From assembly GCF_021347895.1 (NCBI RefSeq), contig NC_067132.1, positions 7,610,338 to 7,674,337 on the forward strand: DNA of 64,000 nucleotides, given 5' to 3'. Shown piece after piece: positions 39,429 through 53,473 of this stretch. Numbering within the stretch: position 1 is the stretch's first letter; each line of letters begins with the position of its first letter. A program made the translations under genes and the position numbers. The stretch comes from Acanthochromis polyacanthus (lineage: Eukaryota > Chordata > Actinopteri > Pomacentridae). Below the pieces are notes generated by a model. That model saw nothing but the letters and a program-made list of their open reading frames with translations. It made no database searches and was not told the DNA's origin.

Positions 39429-42145
39429 GTACTTTACTCCGTCAAAACCCAGCTGCTTGGGGATTTGTTTTGTTGGTGTAGAGCTGGTTTGATCATGGCT
39501 GTAATACGTGGGATGAGGCCTTTGGATCTTATTTGAGAGGATTCTGTGTGGCTGTGTGTATGTGTTTGTTATTGGACCATTGTTTCTCCTGATTTTCTCT
39601 CTCTCGTTTCAGCTAGTCAATGATTAGTTTCTGTGGGCTCGCAGCCGAGAAAAATAAAAGTTTTCCGGAGGAAGAAACTGAATAGATTAGATAACCACTG
39701 CTATGATATAGTGTGCTCATTTGTCGTTAAGAGTCTATTTGAAATGTAATCACATCTTAGCATGTGACGAGTGACTAACACATTTTGTTTTCAAATGAAT
39801 GTGGAGATATTTGCTATGGATAAAAGACAACCGTGTTACTGAGCAGTCATCATGGAACACATGTTCATAATCACGGCTCAACAATACCCCAAATGTTGAG
39901 AATGTTTTCCTGCTGTTGATTCACAATTTCATTGGAAGCCATGCAGACTTATAAAGGAATGTAGCACTGAATCAGTTTTGTGTTTATGCTACACTGTGGT
40001 GCAATTGTTTGGGTTCAGGGCAGCTCCTGTGGTTCTGCCAGATACATTCAGAGGATGCAATGACCACTGGATACTCTGGTGTTCCTAAAATAATCCTAAT
40101 TATAGGTCTGCAGATTCTGATGGGAAATGGACAATTTTGGTCCAGGAGGCCCACAAATGTGCAGTTATTCTAACCGAGCCAAGTTTAGCACATTCTTTTT
40201 GTATGAAAAACATCCAACTTTTACAATCAGATAGATGGACTCAAAGCAGCAGAAATCTGGCATTCTGTCTGAGAGCAAGCCATCGAGGTGATGCTAAATA
40301 AAATCTGTCTTGGAGCCATTTCACAATCCCTTCTATTTTCAACTTGTCTGGCAAGTTTGCTTTTGCATAGTCAGGAGGAAAAGCTAAATCATGATTGGTT
40401 ATTTGTAAGAAAAGACCTCAGAACAAATGCTGAGACAAGAGCTCCTAGATGACCAGTGGCCATAAATTAGAGTGATCACAGAGATCGTGGTGTTTGCCAG
40501 GTGGCACTGTAGCCCCCTGATGGTAATCTGTGTGGCCCATGCCAAGCTTTAAAAGGTGGCTACACTTGCTACATTGGGACTGCTACAATTACAGCCTTCC
40601 AAAGCCCATTACCTGCGGCTCTATTTAAAGCCACTGTAGCAAGCTTATTTCCACAGAAGAATGAGCTTTCCCTCAGCAGAGGTAACTTATACAATACTCC
40701 ATATATATTGATTGGATATAATGACAAGAAAATGCAGATTTTTTTCAGCCAAAACTTATAATGTATTCATAGTTGTGGACAGTGGCAAAAGAAATATTCA
40801 AATCCTTTACTTAATGTATCAATACAGGTCAAAGTCCTGCATAAAAAACACACTTAAGCAAAATGTAGTTAAAATATTAAGTATTTTTTTTTGTTTTGGT
40901 TCCTCTGACTGGTACATTATTAAATTACTAACAGTGAAGTGTTTGTTTGCCAGCAGCATGACTGTTGGAGCTGCTTGATTTTGTTGGATTATTTGATGCC
41001 GTTGTTATCAACTCACAGACATCTGAGATGGGACCCTGACTAGACACTGATTTCTGCAAAAAGGTTGGTAACCACTTGTTTAATCTTTAACAGTGTGATA
41101 CACTTTAAAAAATTGTTCTGATATTTCTTGGTAAAATCTTCATATTTAATAATATGCAAAGCTGTCAGTGTACAAAAATACAGTACAAAATACAGTGTTT
41201 CCATCTGCGTTGTAGTGGAGTAGCAGGGTAAAATAGCATAAGGTAGAAATACTAAGGTAAAACTGATGTATCTTAAAAATTGTATATATTGTAAGTACAG
41301 CATTTGGTTAAAGACACTGAGCTTCATCTGGTCCTTTTTTGGTGCTGTCAAGTGCTTTTTCAGCAACAAGAAATTTATATTGCAGAATTAGTTATTTTTC
41401 ATTAATGGGCCTACAAAGAAGAGGAAATATGATTTTCCTTTTAATGTTAGAATGGAGAAGAATATTAAAGAATACACAGCTGTTTAGAAATATTCTAATA
41501 AACTTCTACAGAGGTTTTACTAAGGGATCTACTAATAATCAGTCTTAACAATATCCTGATTACAACCCTGTTATCTGACAGTAAACTCATAATGTGCTAT
41601 AGAGAATAAGTAGATTACTTGTTCATACAATAATTCACTCTTGCATTCTTATTTGCTGTCTTGTGGAGAGTGGGATGGAATGATACCATCCTCACTGAAC
41701 TATCAAGAACTAGCTCAGCCAGCTGCTGGTTAGCTCAGCTCAGCACAGAGACAGGGAATAAGTTGGCCTTTTTCTCTGTGACTGTAACAAAATTCACCTA
41801 CTAGAGCCTCTTAGTCTCTGTAAGTAACATGTTAGATCTTGTTTTTCTGTCTGGACAAAAATCAAAGTAGAAATACAACAGGTTGGAGTTTAATGAAGAG
41901 TTATGTGCGTCACTTGTTCTTCTCCAGATGTAGTTACTAGTTTTGGACCAAGAAGGCAGTTACCTTTATGCTAAGCTATGTGAACTGTCTCCTCAGTATA
42001 ACTTCAATTTCCATAGTTTGGCAAAGAATTATTGTTTTCACTGTTGATTTGATCAGTGTTTCTCTGAAGCCCAAGATGACATCCTGAAGTGCCTTGTTTG
42101 TTCACAAAACAGTTTACTGTCACAGAGGAAAGAAACTCGAAACTA
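39429..42145. other. AT-rich DNA with a possible old hAT relic
   Basis: No gene seen. Between about 40760 and 41330, segments such as CAAATCCTTTACTTAATGTA and GTAGTGGAGTAGCAGGGTAA resemble degraded Tol2-like MITEs (ACTTAAGTA-rich in fish). Boundaries cannot be set. Confidence 0.35.
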
Positions 42146-42511
42146 CACTACCATTCAAAAGTTTGGCATATTTTAGAAATGTCCTTATTCTTGAAAGAAA
42201 AGCATTTTTTCAATGAAAATAACATTAAATGAATAATAAATCTAGTCTAGCCATTTTTAATGTGGTAAATGACTATTCTATATGGAAATGGCTGATTTTT
42301 AATGAAATATCTCCATAGGGGTACAGAGGAACATTTCCAGCAGCCATCACTCCTGTGTTCTAATGCTACATTGTGTTAGCTAATCGTGTTGAAATTCTAA
42401 TTGATGATTAGAAAATCCTTGTGCAGTTATGTTAGCACATAAATAGAAGTGTGAGTTTTTAATGGAAAACATGGAATTGCCTGGGTGACCCCAAACTTTT
42501 GAACGGTAGTG
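42146..42511. mobile_element. Tc1/mariner-type MITE
   Basis: Left end CACTACCATTCAAAAGTTTG after TA (42144-42145), right end CAAACTTTTGAACGGTAGTG. The 366-bp interior is non-coding and matches the copy at 31230-31570. The right flank reads TGTATA rather than TA, so the right target base has probably mutated. Confidence 0.85.
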
Positions 42512-44600
42512 TGTATACGCCGAAGAATCTGAAATCAGACAATTTGACTTTTTTTCTCTAGATCAATTAACTGATCGGAGTCATCAGAATAAATGATAAT
42601 TAATTTTCAAGTTAACAACTAATTGATTTATTGTTGAATCTTTATTATTTATTGGACAGATATGAGCATAGTATCAATCTTCCCCTGTAACTTTCAGGTA
42701 GCAAGCAAAGAGGCACATTCCTCAGAACTACTATTTAAAATCTGTTCAGAGGAGAAGATATACAGAGGAGAGTCATAGAAGGGTATTCAAGGCCTGCAAC
42801 CATATCAAGATGTCCCCATTGTTTTCCATTTAGTCTCCGTGTATACACAGTGTTTCAGCTACAGATAAAGAATGCACAGACTCAGCTGCTCTGTAAGGAA
42901 CCCAGTCACTGCCCTGTACATGCTTAAGATTCATGAATTCATGTTTGAGTTTTCAGCCTGGTTGGCGCTGCTGGATGAGCGGAGTAGCAGAGACATATCC
43001 ATATAAACCCCCTCCCACACCTACAGAGTCAAGATGTTAGACCAGAGTTCTGGGGAATTGGGGAGCGGCAACTGCAGCAGCCCACAGTGGGCAAAGCTGC
43101 TCACCAAGCTCAAAAACGCTCAACCTCAAAACCACAGCTGGCAAATGGAGCGATGACATCAGCGTCTCTGCACCACATTTCAGTGCACTGCATATGAGCT
43201 GCATATGTACGGCACAATGGAAAACAGACACGGCCGCAGCATTGGGGTGTTGGGTGCAGTGCAGTACGAGCAGAGTGCACTCTACGAACACAGGGAGCAG
43301 CACGAGCCTTGACCTTCAGTGAGACTGAGCAGATGCCAGTGAGTCACAGGCCAAATTAAATAACATGTCTTTTCCAAACTACTGTAACATGGCAGTTACA
43401 ACATCTCATATCACTTCTTTGGTTCTTGTCAGGTCCAACTCCCTTTTCTTGCTTTTTCTTTGTCTTAACATGTCATGCTGTCAAAAGTCATGTTGTTTTC
43501 TGCAATCTAAATGCTTCATTCTGCTGAACAAATCTGCACAAGGGAATTAAAATAACTGTCGCTTTGACTCTATTAAGCCATTATGGATATATTTTCTCCA
43601 TACAGTACTGGCCACAGGACATGTAAAGTCAACCACTGGAACAATGGCTGACTTTACAGGAAAACAGTCCATCAAGGAGGTAATTCAAAGTGGAGCTGAC
43701 TTTATGTAAACATGGTTGTTATTGTTGGGTGCATATTAGCAGCTGTGATCAGTCAAGATGACCATTACAAATAAGTTGGAGGACTTATTTCAATGGTCAG
43801 ATACTAAGACCACCAGCCTCTTTTATTTTCAGGGGGATTCAGTTATAGGCAACATCTGTGTCAATATTATGCAGGTTTTAGGGTTCTCCGCTCTTTTTAA
43901 GAGGTGGAGAAGGACTTTCATCTCTGAGGGCTTGGAGCCAGATGGGCAGAAAGTGGGTTTTGGCAAGACTAACAAGAGAACTGAAAAATTACAAATGAAA
44001 TGCTGTAAATACATTTTTATAATAACAACAGAAACAAATAAAGTTACTCTTACTTTGCAAAAAAAAAAGAAGAAAAGAAAACACTGGCAAATGATTCTTA
44101 TCAGGTAAGATCTGAGGTTTGCAAGTAATGACTACTTTGAATTATATATAGAAACTCTCAGTTGGGACAACCTGGGACCAGTGAACTTTGGCATTTAGCC
44201 TGAAACAATTACATAAAAAACAATCAGTTATCAAAACAGATGCCAATTTTTACCTCATACATTAATTAATCAGCTGATACTTGAAGCTCTGCATAAGTTA
44301 ATAGAAAGACAGCGAGTTAAGGAAGGTTGACATACATATTTTTATCACATCTTATATAATTTATGACCTGTGCATGCAGCAAAGGCTACTGTATTAAACA
44401 GTTACACGCATACAGAAAGAGATATGTGGAGATGATGATAAGCTTACATACATTTTTATTTGCAAGTAACCTTCACAGGCTGACATTAATCACTGTGATG
44501 CCAATTAATCACATGTCAGTCATTACAGAATGCAAATTTTGTAAGAGTGTAAGATTGTGTGGTATGCAGGGATAGATAGATGGATAGATAGATGAGTATG
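42512..44600. other. DNA upstream of the CpG-rich block, nothing recognised
   Basis: No supported gene. A short GATA tract lies at about 44572-44594. Confidence 0.45.
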
Positions 44601-44629
44601 TCTTGAAACAGTGAGAGTGGAGTGACCTT

Positions 44630-45240
44630 ATTGCTGAGCAGGATCCAGCTGCCTCCCGGCTGGATCGGAGCTGTAGAGGGCTGTTCCCTCACAGTCCGAG
44701 CAGAGCGGCGGCAGAGATGAGCGTCGGGACCAGGCGGCAACGCAACAACGCATTTCACAGGTAAACGTGGCTCCAGGTCGAGGGACACTCCGCCTTTCAC
44801 TCGGGCATTTGTTGGGCTTGTGTTTTGTTTTTTTCAAGACTTGAGCTGTGGAGGCAGCAGCTGTGAGGAGGCAGACAGCGCATCTGCTCTGCCTTTAACA
44901 TTTCCAGCCGTTCCTCAACTTGCAGCCGAGCCGCGCCAGATACCTCCACTGCCCGACTGCCTGTGGTCCTCTGCCGGGGCTGGAGGTTCAGGACAGGCGC
45001 CGGGACTCTGCCAGGACCCTGCAGTAGAAGGCGAAGCAGTGGGAGGACGGTGGGCTTTATTTTTTTAACTTGAAGCGAGTGCGGTGGCAACCGCCTCTGT
45101 GTGCGGACGCGCTCCGATCAGCTGAAGGTTAAAGATTGCTGATGGAGCTAGCAGGCTAGCGTTAGCTGCGCTGTGAGCCGCTCTGTGTGCTGAAGAAAAG
45201 AGGCCAAACTCCGTTCAAATTACGCAGTTTTATGTATCCT
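44630..45240 (+). promoter_or_regulatory. CpG-rich block, candidate jcad promoter and first exon
   Basis: The only long CpG-rich, GC-rich stretch in the otherwise AT-rich middle of the window; a weaker one follows at about 45420-45760. It contains a strong splice donor, TTTCACAG|GTAAACG (exon end 44760), so a non-coding first exon ending there is plausible. Short plus- and minus-strand frames across it look incidental. Assignment to jcad rests on strand-compatible position about 10.7 kb upstream of its start codon with no other gene between; another start cannot be excluded. Confidence 0.5.
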
Positions 45241-45760
45241 AGCTGACACGTAGAGATTTATTTTGAGATTAACTCTAATTGAGGACTTAAGTGAAATACT
45301 GCAGCCATGGGTGGTATTCAGGAAGGAGTCTGTATCACTTCAAACAACTATTACTTTAATCCAGTTTTAACTTGTAGAATTGCTTTTCCTTGAATTTCTT
45401 CACTGATGTGACGTCCACGGTGATGGGCTACACCAGGCAGCTGGAGTTACAAAACAGAGCTCTCATTGAATTACAGTCTGCATAGTGGGTCGTCCAAGCG
45501 CCGAATTCAACCGAGCACAACAACATATCCCAATAAGAGGTTAAGTCTTATTAAAGCAGGTCTGACTCAACGAAACCGTAAACAGACAGATGTTTTAACG
45601 GAATGTCGCGTGGCTTCTCCCCACATCTGTGAACTGCGCGCATCGGGGCTAGGCTAGTATGCTACGACAGCATCCTGCAACGGAACCAGCGGGGCTAGCA
45701 TTATGCCAAGCCGTCAATCATTTCATAACGACACGATGACAACACTCGGGTCCGGTAATG

Positions 45761-48700
45761 TGCAGCTCTAGGTTCTGCTCAGGTGCTGAGGAGAACCAAA
45801 TGGTGATGGAAATGAGCTACAAACAGCCCCTGGCAAATGGTCTGCCAAGTTTAGGTTGCTTTGATGTTTGCATGTTGTCACTCTGTCACACCTGCAGCAT
45901 GTTTGCATGATGATGGCTGCTGCTTGACCTCCCTTCTCCTTCCCTCATGCAGCCTCCTGCACGCACTGTCTGATAACCTTGCACGAATGTGCAGCCGGCA
46001 GCTATCCTGCTGTCAGTTTGCAAAAACAGGTAAACAGTGTGATTTATCTTCTAGTATTGGACGTTGGACTTAAACGTTTTTACTGAGTGGTTTTATTTAA
46101 TGGCCTACGAGGCTGGATGGTATAAAACAGTTGCCTCTGCTCTGCACTTTCCTTATACCTCAAATTATGACCCAGTGTTTGCAGTGGCTCAGTGGCTTTA
46201 ATTTTAGAAGGTCTTGCACATAAATTGTTACTGACAGTGAGGGACCTCTAGAGGCCAAATTGCCAGTATTTTTACCTGACCAGTTCAAGTTGAAGATTTT
46301 GTTATTACCTCGTTTTTACAGCTTTGCTCTTAAAAGTGTATGTGGGCCATATTTATCCCATCAGATCGCTCACATTTGGCCTCCTTTCAAGTCTGATTGT
46401 TTTTGGTAGTGCTGTTTATGACAGTACTATTAACATTTCCCAGGACTGATCTGTTCCTTCTTGCAAGACCTTTCATAGCTCAGTGAGCTTACATGGAAAG
46501 CTGTTAGGAAATGTCAGCAAAGAGACATTTTCTAAACTCTGGAGTGTGCTGGCGTTGTAGACAACGGGAGCTGAGCAGTTTAAGCTAAAGCCCACACCAG
46601 CACCAGTGAATGTGCATTTTCACAGGAATGGGTAAGGAAAAGTGTGTGTGTAAGGGCATGCATGTTACGTGGTAGGTCTTTCACACATCCTTGAGATTGG
46701 GATGGTGTGGGAATGCAAGGCCGTGCTAGAAGCCCTGAGGAGGGGGGTGTGGAGCATGGTGGGATGGGGAGTGTATTAAGAAGGGAAGCAGCTCATTAAT
46801 TCCTTCCAGCAGAAGGAGGAAAGGGTTGGTCAGCAAAACTGGAGAGGCCCTCCACGGCTATGAAATGAGTCACCAGTTCAACTTTCAGGAGTGGATCAAC
46901 AAGCCAGTGATTCGTGAGGTCAGGGACAACTTCCTTTTCAGGAATTGTGTGTGTATGTGTGTGCATTAATCATCTTTTTCTAGAGAGCTCCCCCCCTTTC
47001 GCTGTTAGCCCTCAACATCATTTCTAGGTCAATTGCATCAAGAAAATGAGTATTTGCTGCTATTGGGTAGCTGTAGGCAAACCTCTGAAAGTCATCTGAT
47101 GTTTGCCTGGCTACAGGGATCCCCTCTGAGGTCTTGCCTGATGTCACATGGTGATGTCAGAGCAGAGGTGACGCAGGCAGGAGGAAGGCTGGTGGATGTA
47201 GCCAGCCAAAAACGTGTGAAAGCTACTGACATCTGCCAGTGTGCCTCTGAGAGTGAGAATCGTAGACATGAATAGAAATAGAATGCACGCTGGGTGTATC
47301 TGCTGTTAAATCCTGGCTGGATGCGATCTGGCAGATGCCCGTATGTTTGGCAGGTGACTCGAACTGCCTGCTTTGTGATTTCTGTGTAACAGTTTTATGC
47401 CAGTGCATTGATGAAGCCCTTAAGATAACCTGACTATTCATTTTCATGTGTTTATAGAGTAGGTTTCCACATTCATCAGCTATCTGTCGTGACAGCACTC
47501 TGGTTCCCCTGTGTGCGAGAGTCTTTTCATCCCAACTGTAATGGACATTATAGTCATTTGTCAACAAAATCCTATCCACTGTCTGTAAATGTTACTCTCT
47601 TGATGTGCTTAAGCTTCCTCGATGATGCATGAGTTGGATTCCATGTTAGTGAAAATGTTAGTTCTGCTGGATTGTTTACTACCTCTCCCTCTATAATACT
47701 GAGCAGGAGGCATGCAGAGTCCACATCTGATTAGCAGAAAGCCAGAGTGTGCTAACCCTTTGATCACTGTGTTTCTGGCTGATAAACCATGCCACTGTCA
47801 TCTCAAGCAAGTCCCGGACCTTGACAGACACTAATTACCATGAAGCCAGTTTGGCAGGCTCAGAAGCAGCACGGGCTGGGAATAGTTCAGTGCAGGTGAA
47901 GCCTACTGTGAAGCCATGTGGATTAGCATGCTTAATAATCTCTCCTTTATGACTTTTTTTCTCCTCTCATTTCAAATGATCATTTTCAAACACTGGCATG
48001 AGCCTCGAATCTCCCTCCACATAGGATGCATTCAGCTGAAGAAAATCTCATGACGTCAGATGGCTACATTTGAGCTGAACTGAGCTAAGCCTCGCTACAC
48101 AATAGAAAATGAGTCCATTGACACAATTACCGTCACATTGTCAGTGTCTTACTGGTTGCTATGTGCATTAATGAGCTATCAGCTATACTGTTCTTGTGCA
48201 TGAGCCAGTTGTTGAAAATTTCCTTTGGATTGAAACCACTGACGCTGCATTAAACTCACAGGACAAATGTTTGGCTGGACTACTTCTTGACAGTCTGAAA
48301 TGAATCAGAACCAGACCATAGTGTTGCAGACTGTGATGTGTTGGGATATGGAGGAATAAAAACACCCCCACCTCCTTCCCCAAAATTCCTGACCCCTTTC
48401 TCCATCCCATCCTGCCTTTGATTTTTCTGCCAGTGGAGTCTGACTGTAATAAGTTTTGGACTGAAGCAATGCAGCGGGAATATCTTAGCAGCCCACATGC
48501 TATTGTCTGTGAGCTGCCATTCACAGAAGCAAAACAACTGTTGCCATGGGTTATGCTCAACAAAATAATGTTTGTGGGTGTTTTTTTGGCTAAACCTTTC
48601 CGCATGAGCTAATTGACTCACAATGCACAGGCCCTGCCTGTTGCTACCAGGAGGGTGTGTTTCCTAGAGTGAGCACATGGGTTGCAACGTGGTGGTGAGC

Positions 48701-51700
48701 TCTGTTTTGTAATGGATAATGAAATCTTTTTGTTTTGTGAGAGATGTTAGTTTACAGCCTTTATTTTTCATTGTTGCAGTAGGTCATAATTTCCCTAAAC
48801 TACAGTGGCTGCTGAGCCCAGTGGGATTTTCCTGATGGATGGCGAGTGTCCAGAGGGCACATAGCTCCCCAGATAATATGCCCACACTTCATGTTGCTGA
48901 GTTACAGTCCTACCTGAAGTGGAGTGCACAGAGGGTCACTCTGGGTAAAATATGGCTTGAGGTTGTTCAGGCTGTTTATTCCTCTGGCCTCAGCCAAAAA
49001 CAAGCCTTCAACCTCTTTCCCCAGGACAAACAGGAGCCTGCAGAGAGCCTGATTGGAAACATTTGCGACATCGTCGGTTCTCCTCCGTCCCCACGACGAC
49101 GCACTTCCTCAGGAAGAGAGACGGCCCCTCCGCTGGACACAGTGATGTCACATAGATAAACAATCTGCAGAGCATTGCTGTTTGCTGAATGTGATGGGCT
49201 GTCATCCCTGAGAAACCCCTGTGCGCACACAGTCCTAACAGATGCAGCCCAGAGACTTGCCAAGTACACACCCACTCGGGTCAGTTGTTACAGATCCAAG
49301 GAGACTGGGAACAATGTGCTGGAGAGGTGCGGCTCTTGTGGAATATTTTAGGAAGCAGGCTTATCGTCTTTTTGGTTCCAGGCTCTAGTGTTTGAGGTTT
49401 GAGATTTCTTTTGTTGTGGTGCCTTTATGCTGAAGCCTGTTAAATCCAGATTTGTTTTCATCCGTAATGCTTCACTTTAAGCGAGAATGTACTCTTAACA
49501 CGTCTGTGTCTTCATCGGGACAACTTTAATCACGGGTACTCAGTGTGTTTTGAGTACAGTACACAAAGTCCTCTGTTTTCTGCTTCAAACTCGTTATACA
49601 GTCTATATTTTCATAGACTTTCCCAACTGTTTACTGTTTGTAAAGTTGTTTTTTTATGTAGACTGAATTATTCAGCTAACCTTTACCATGTTAGGCCTGT
49701 AGTCCATGCATCGAGCTTGGCTGTTTACTAACACCCTCTAACGCTGCAGTTCTGTCCTCCCCGAGGCCTGATTTAAGTCTCTGTCCTGCATTGTCTGCCA
49801 CCCATGCGTCCCTGTGCTTCACTTCCTCCCCACCTCCTCACCGTGCCCTCATCTCAGCTGGGCCATGAATAAGAAGCTGACACCAAACTGTCAACCTGCA
49901 AGCCGTCATGCCCCTGCAGCCTGCCGGTGGTGTAGCCACCAGTAAGAGCACAGACCCCCCCACCACCACCTCACACAGCTAAAATAAAATGCTGTTATCT
50001 GTTTTTATTTGAACAAACCATGGCCTTGACAAAAGTTCAGTTGACCTCAAAAGCACCAGTCTTATATGTTTCATGAAGGATGTGACAGTAGTAGTGTACA
50101 GTGGCTCATTAGAGTGAGCGTGATGTGAGGAGGCCAGCCTTTATGTGCTTCTGTTTATTTTTAGCTCACTTAGCAGCATATGCTTACCATAAACTATAGC
50201 ATGAAGTTCTCTCTTTGAGTGAGGCATGTCATTAAAAATACAGCAGATCAGCCCTTTTTTTTCCAGTTGCCAAATCCAAGAGCCAGCAATGCCAACGTCC
50301 TTTTTCACACAAGAAGGCATTGTAGTGAAACACAATGTTGTTGTGTTTTGGGGGATGAAAGCTGGCCATTGTTGCGTACCGTTGCTTGAGTCCGAGGTTT
50401 TATTTGATATAAAATGGGTAATTCCATTGCGTAACAGCATTAGGGGTATTTAAACAGAGCTTGTCATGGGAAGGAAGGAGCAGGGGTTGAGGGGGTGGGG
50501 GGTTAGAGCAGGTCACTTTACAGGAGGAAATCCTCACTTTTACTGATGATGGAGATAATCCTCATTTAGTGATGACACCAGGAGCAATTGACTCAAATGA
50601 AGGATTTAGGTATATTAGAGAGCATATGAATGTTAAGACAGGTTAATATGCAAATATCATGACACAAATGAATTATCATATTATTGAAGCCCTTGACCTC
50701 AGGCTGACTTAATTAAGTCTTTGCCTGGTTGAAGTGATAGGCCTCATCTACAGGAAGGCAAGGGGACTGATACCAATCGGATTGTGATCTCAGAGTGTGA
50801 TTTGTGTTTCTCTCAGGCTGTAGGGAGATCTTAGTTTAAAGTACAGAGGAAAAAGAAGACTGAAGATTCTCAGTCATCCAGGTAATAGTGTATCTAAAAC
50901 CTGGGCAATTGGAGAAAAAGTTTAAAGAAGAATCCATGAATATTAAGTGAGTTTAGGTAGCTAATCTGTAAAGACAAGCATTACCATCTTCGACTGCATT
51001 TTTGGCATTTTCAGTATTTCTCAGACACAGTGTGATTTATTGAACATCTTCACTGGCCTGTTTCCCAGCACAAGTTCAACTGAAGTTCATGGAATAACAG
51101 TCAATAAAATTTGTGTATGCTCTAGGTCTGCATCCTCATCTTGAAGCAAATGAAGCAAACCAAAATCCATTCTCATTGTAATTATGTTGCTCACAAGTGG
51201 CAAACTCAGAACCACCTTCTTCTTGAGATTACTCAAAACACAAATGGAAGGAGTTAAACTCAACAAGAGTATTAACTGGGTAAGTGCCAAGAGTCAATCC
51301 TCCAAAACTAACAGGTTTAAGGTTTTAAATTAAAAAGATAATCGCATTAGAGAGCCAGACATACGAAGAGAGTGGCATTTCACGGTCTTGGATTCTTTTA
51401 ATCACCTAGTAGGCTCTCTTAGGGTTCAGGTACAAGGTGGAGGGAAGGGAGGACTGAGAGAGGTAGTGATGCTGCCCTCTGAGTCAGGACTCCTTTTATA
51501 GATGGATTTTTTTTCTTCTCTATGGGCCTGTCATGGCTAAACAAATGCTAAGAAGCAAAACAAATGCTAATCTGTTTGCAGTTGAATACATTTAGGCGAG
51601 GCTACATGGGCCGTCAGTTTTTCAGAAGCAAAAACAAGCAATTTGGCTCTGCCATTTAACAATCAAAGTGTGATTGGCTTTTAAACCGTCTGAACAGCAT

Positions 51701-53473
51701 TTGATTCTGGCAACGACTCTCACAGTGCTGTTCCTGTATGCCATTTCTTATTAAGGACAGCCAGGTTGTTGGCAGTCTGTTCCAGTAGAGAGTATTGAAT
51801 GAGTGGGCTGCAGCAGCATCTGTCCTGTTGACAAGGCAGCAAGCATGACTTCATCAAGGGCATTACATCATGAGCAGATGCACACTGGGCATCATCAATT
51901 CAATTTCTCATCAGTCCCTCATATTAATACTTGTAGACATTTTTGGGCACAAAGAGACTTGCGGTATTGCAAAATTCTCTCAAGTGTCTCTATCCATAGA
52001 TCTATAGAGCCCAAGCTTGTTTGGTTTGGTCTCACCATTGTGGAGCTGTTACTGACTGAATTTTGGAATGTTTTTCAGATAGAAATATAAAGGGGACTTA
52101 GAGTGGTCCATTTTGTGGCATCTTGAGCAACTATTCAAGCTTAGTTCTTGCACCACAGACTGAATATGTACTGTAAACTGTAAACTGAAGCCATTGAGTA
52201 AGTGCCTTAAACCTGTTTTCTTTCTAACAGTCAACAGGGGGCAACTCTTAATTGTATAGAAACCTGCAAGAATGCAACTATACTTCTTCTTTGATTTGTT
52301 ACCTCAGGAAATATTTTTTCTCAGAATTTTTTTCTGCCAAACACTGGAATTGGTGTCAAAAAATCCTTATCGGTCAGGCCCTACTAAACAGCACGTTTGC
52401 CCTCTCGGTGGGAAATTTGAATACAAAAAAGACCCAAGACAGAACAGTTGACCGACATCCAGTAATACGAACACTCTGCAGGAAGGAGTTTTCATTTCAC
52501 CAAGCACTTCCACCTAAAGCACCACATTAATGCAAAGCATGCATTAGTCTGAGATTTAACATGAACCTTTAAAGGTGTTTAATAAACACTTTACATGTTG
52601 AGTGATCAGTATATTCTCTTCTTTCTTGAGTCTGTTTGCGCATGCAAAATGAAACATGATTAATTTAGATTAAAAATTAATGATACTGATCGTGATTAAT
52701 CAAAATTAATCCACAGCAACCCTGTGATTAATCTGATTTAAACAATTTTATCATTTGACAGCACTAATTTAAACACTTCTAATTAGTATTTTCTTTATTA
52801 AATAAGATGCCAGTCCATTTGTCTGTTAATTGTTTGGTTTAGAAAATTTTGAAATCCATTTAGCATTTTCCCTCTGCCTCAGGTGATTTTTTTGTTTGAC
52901 CAACATTCTAAAATCAAATTACATTCAATTTACAATTTGCGAGAGCAAGAAAATTGCCAAAAATTCACTTTGAAAAGCAGAAAATATTGAATTCAGTAAA
53001 TAACTTAAAGTTTGTCTCAGGTTGTTGATTTTACCCTTAAAAAATAATAATTTTCTGCATTAAAATGGCTTAGCTGTTACTCTACGCCATTATTATTAAA
53101 ATGCACCTTCCCCTTCCTGCAGCTTGAGCACACCAGCTCACTCACATCTGTGATCACAGTGCACAACTACTCTACACTACACCATGGCTGGCTGTAATGT
53201 TGGAAACAAGCCATACATGTTAGGGGAAAACAAGCTTTCTGAAGAAAAATGACACAGAAATTCCTACTCCATATATAGTCAAGATTGATTGTTTTTGCTT
53301 ATTCTTGATGTGTTTTCCAGTGTACAAAACAACAACATGTACACAATAACAAGATTTTTAAAAATTCACCACAAGGGGTATGCAAATAATCGATTGTTGA
53401 TTAATTTTGTGTCAGTTCCTAAATTGACAGATCATATTAGCGTCTGTCAATTCTGATTTTTTTCTGCTGTATA
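45761..53473 (+). other. Probable jcad intron 1, no gene seen
   Basis: About 7.7 kb without a supported exon or complete repeat. A further CAG|GTAAAC donor-like site occurs at 46029/46030. The open segment at 48839-49159 has no matching splice context that I trust. Confidence 0.4.

Noticed and set aside
44797..45090. Short frames across the CpG-rich block as coding exons
   Set aside because: Open on both strands because of high GC, with no recognisable domain. A non-coding first exon and promoter is the simpler reading.
48839..49159. 106-codon frame in the probable jcad first intron as an exon
   Set aside because: No convincing acceptor and donor pair at its limits and no family recognised.
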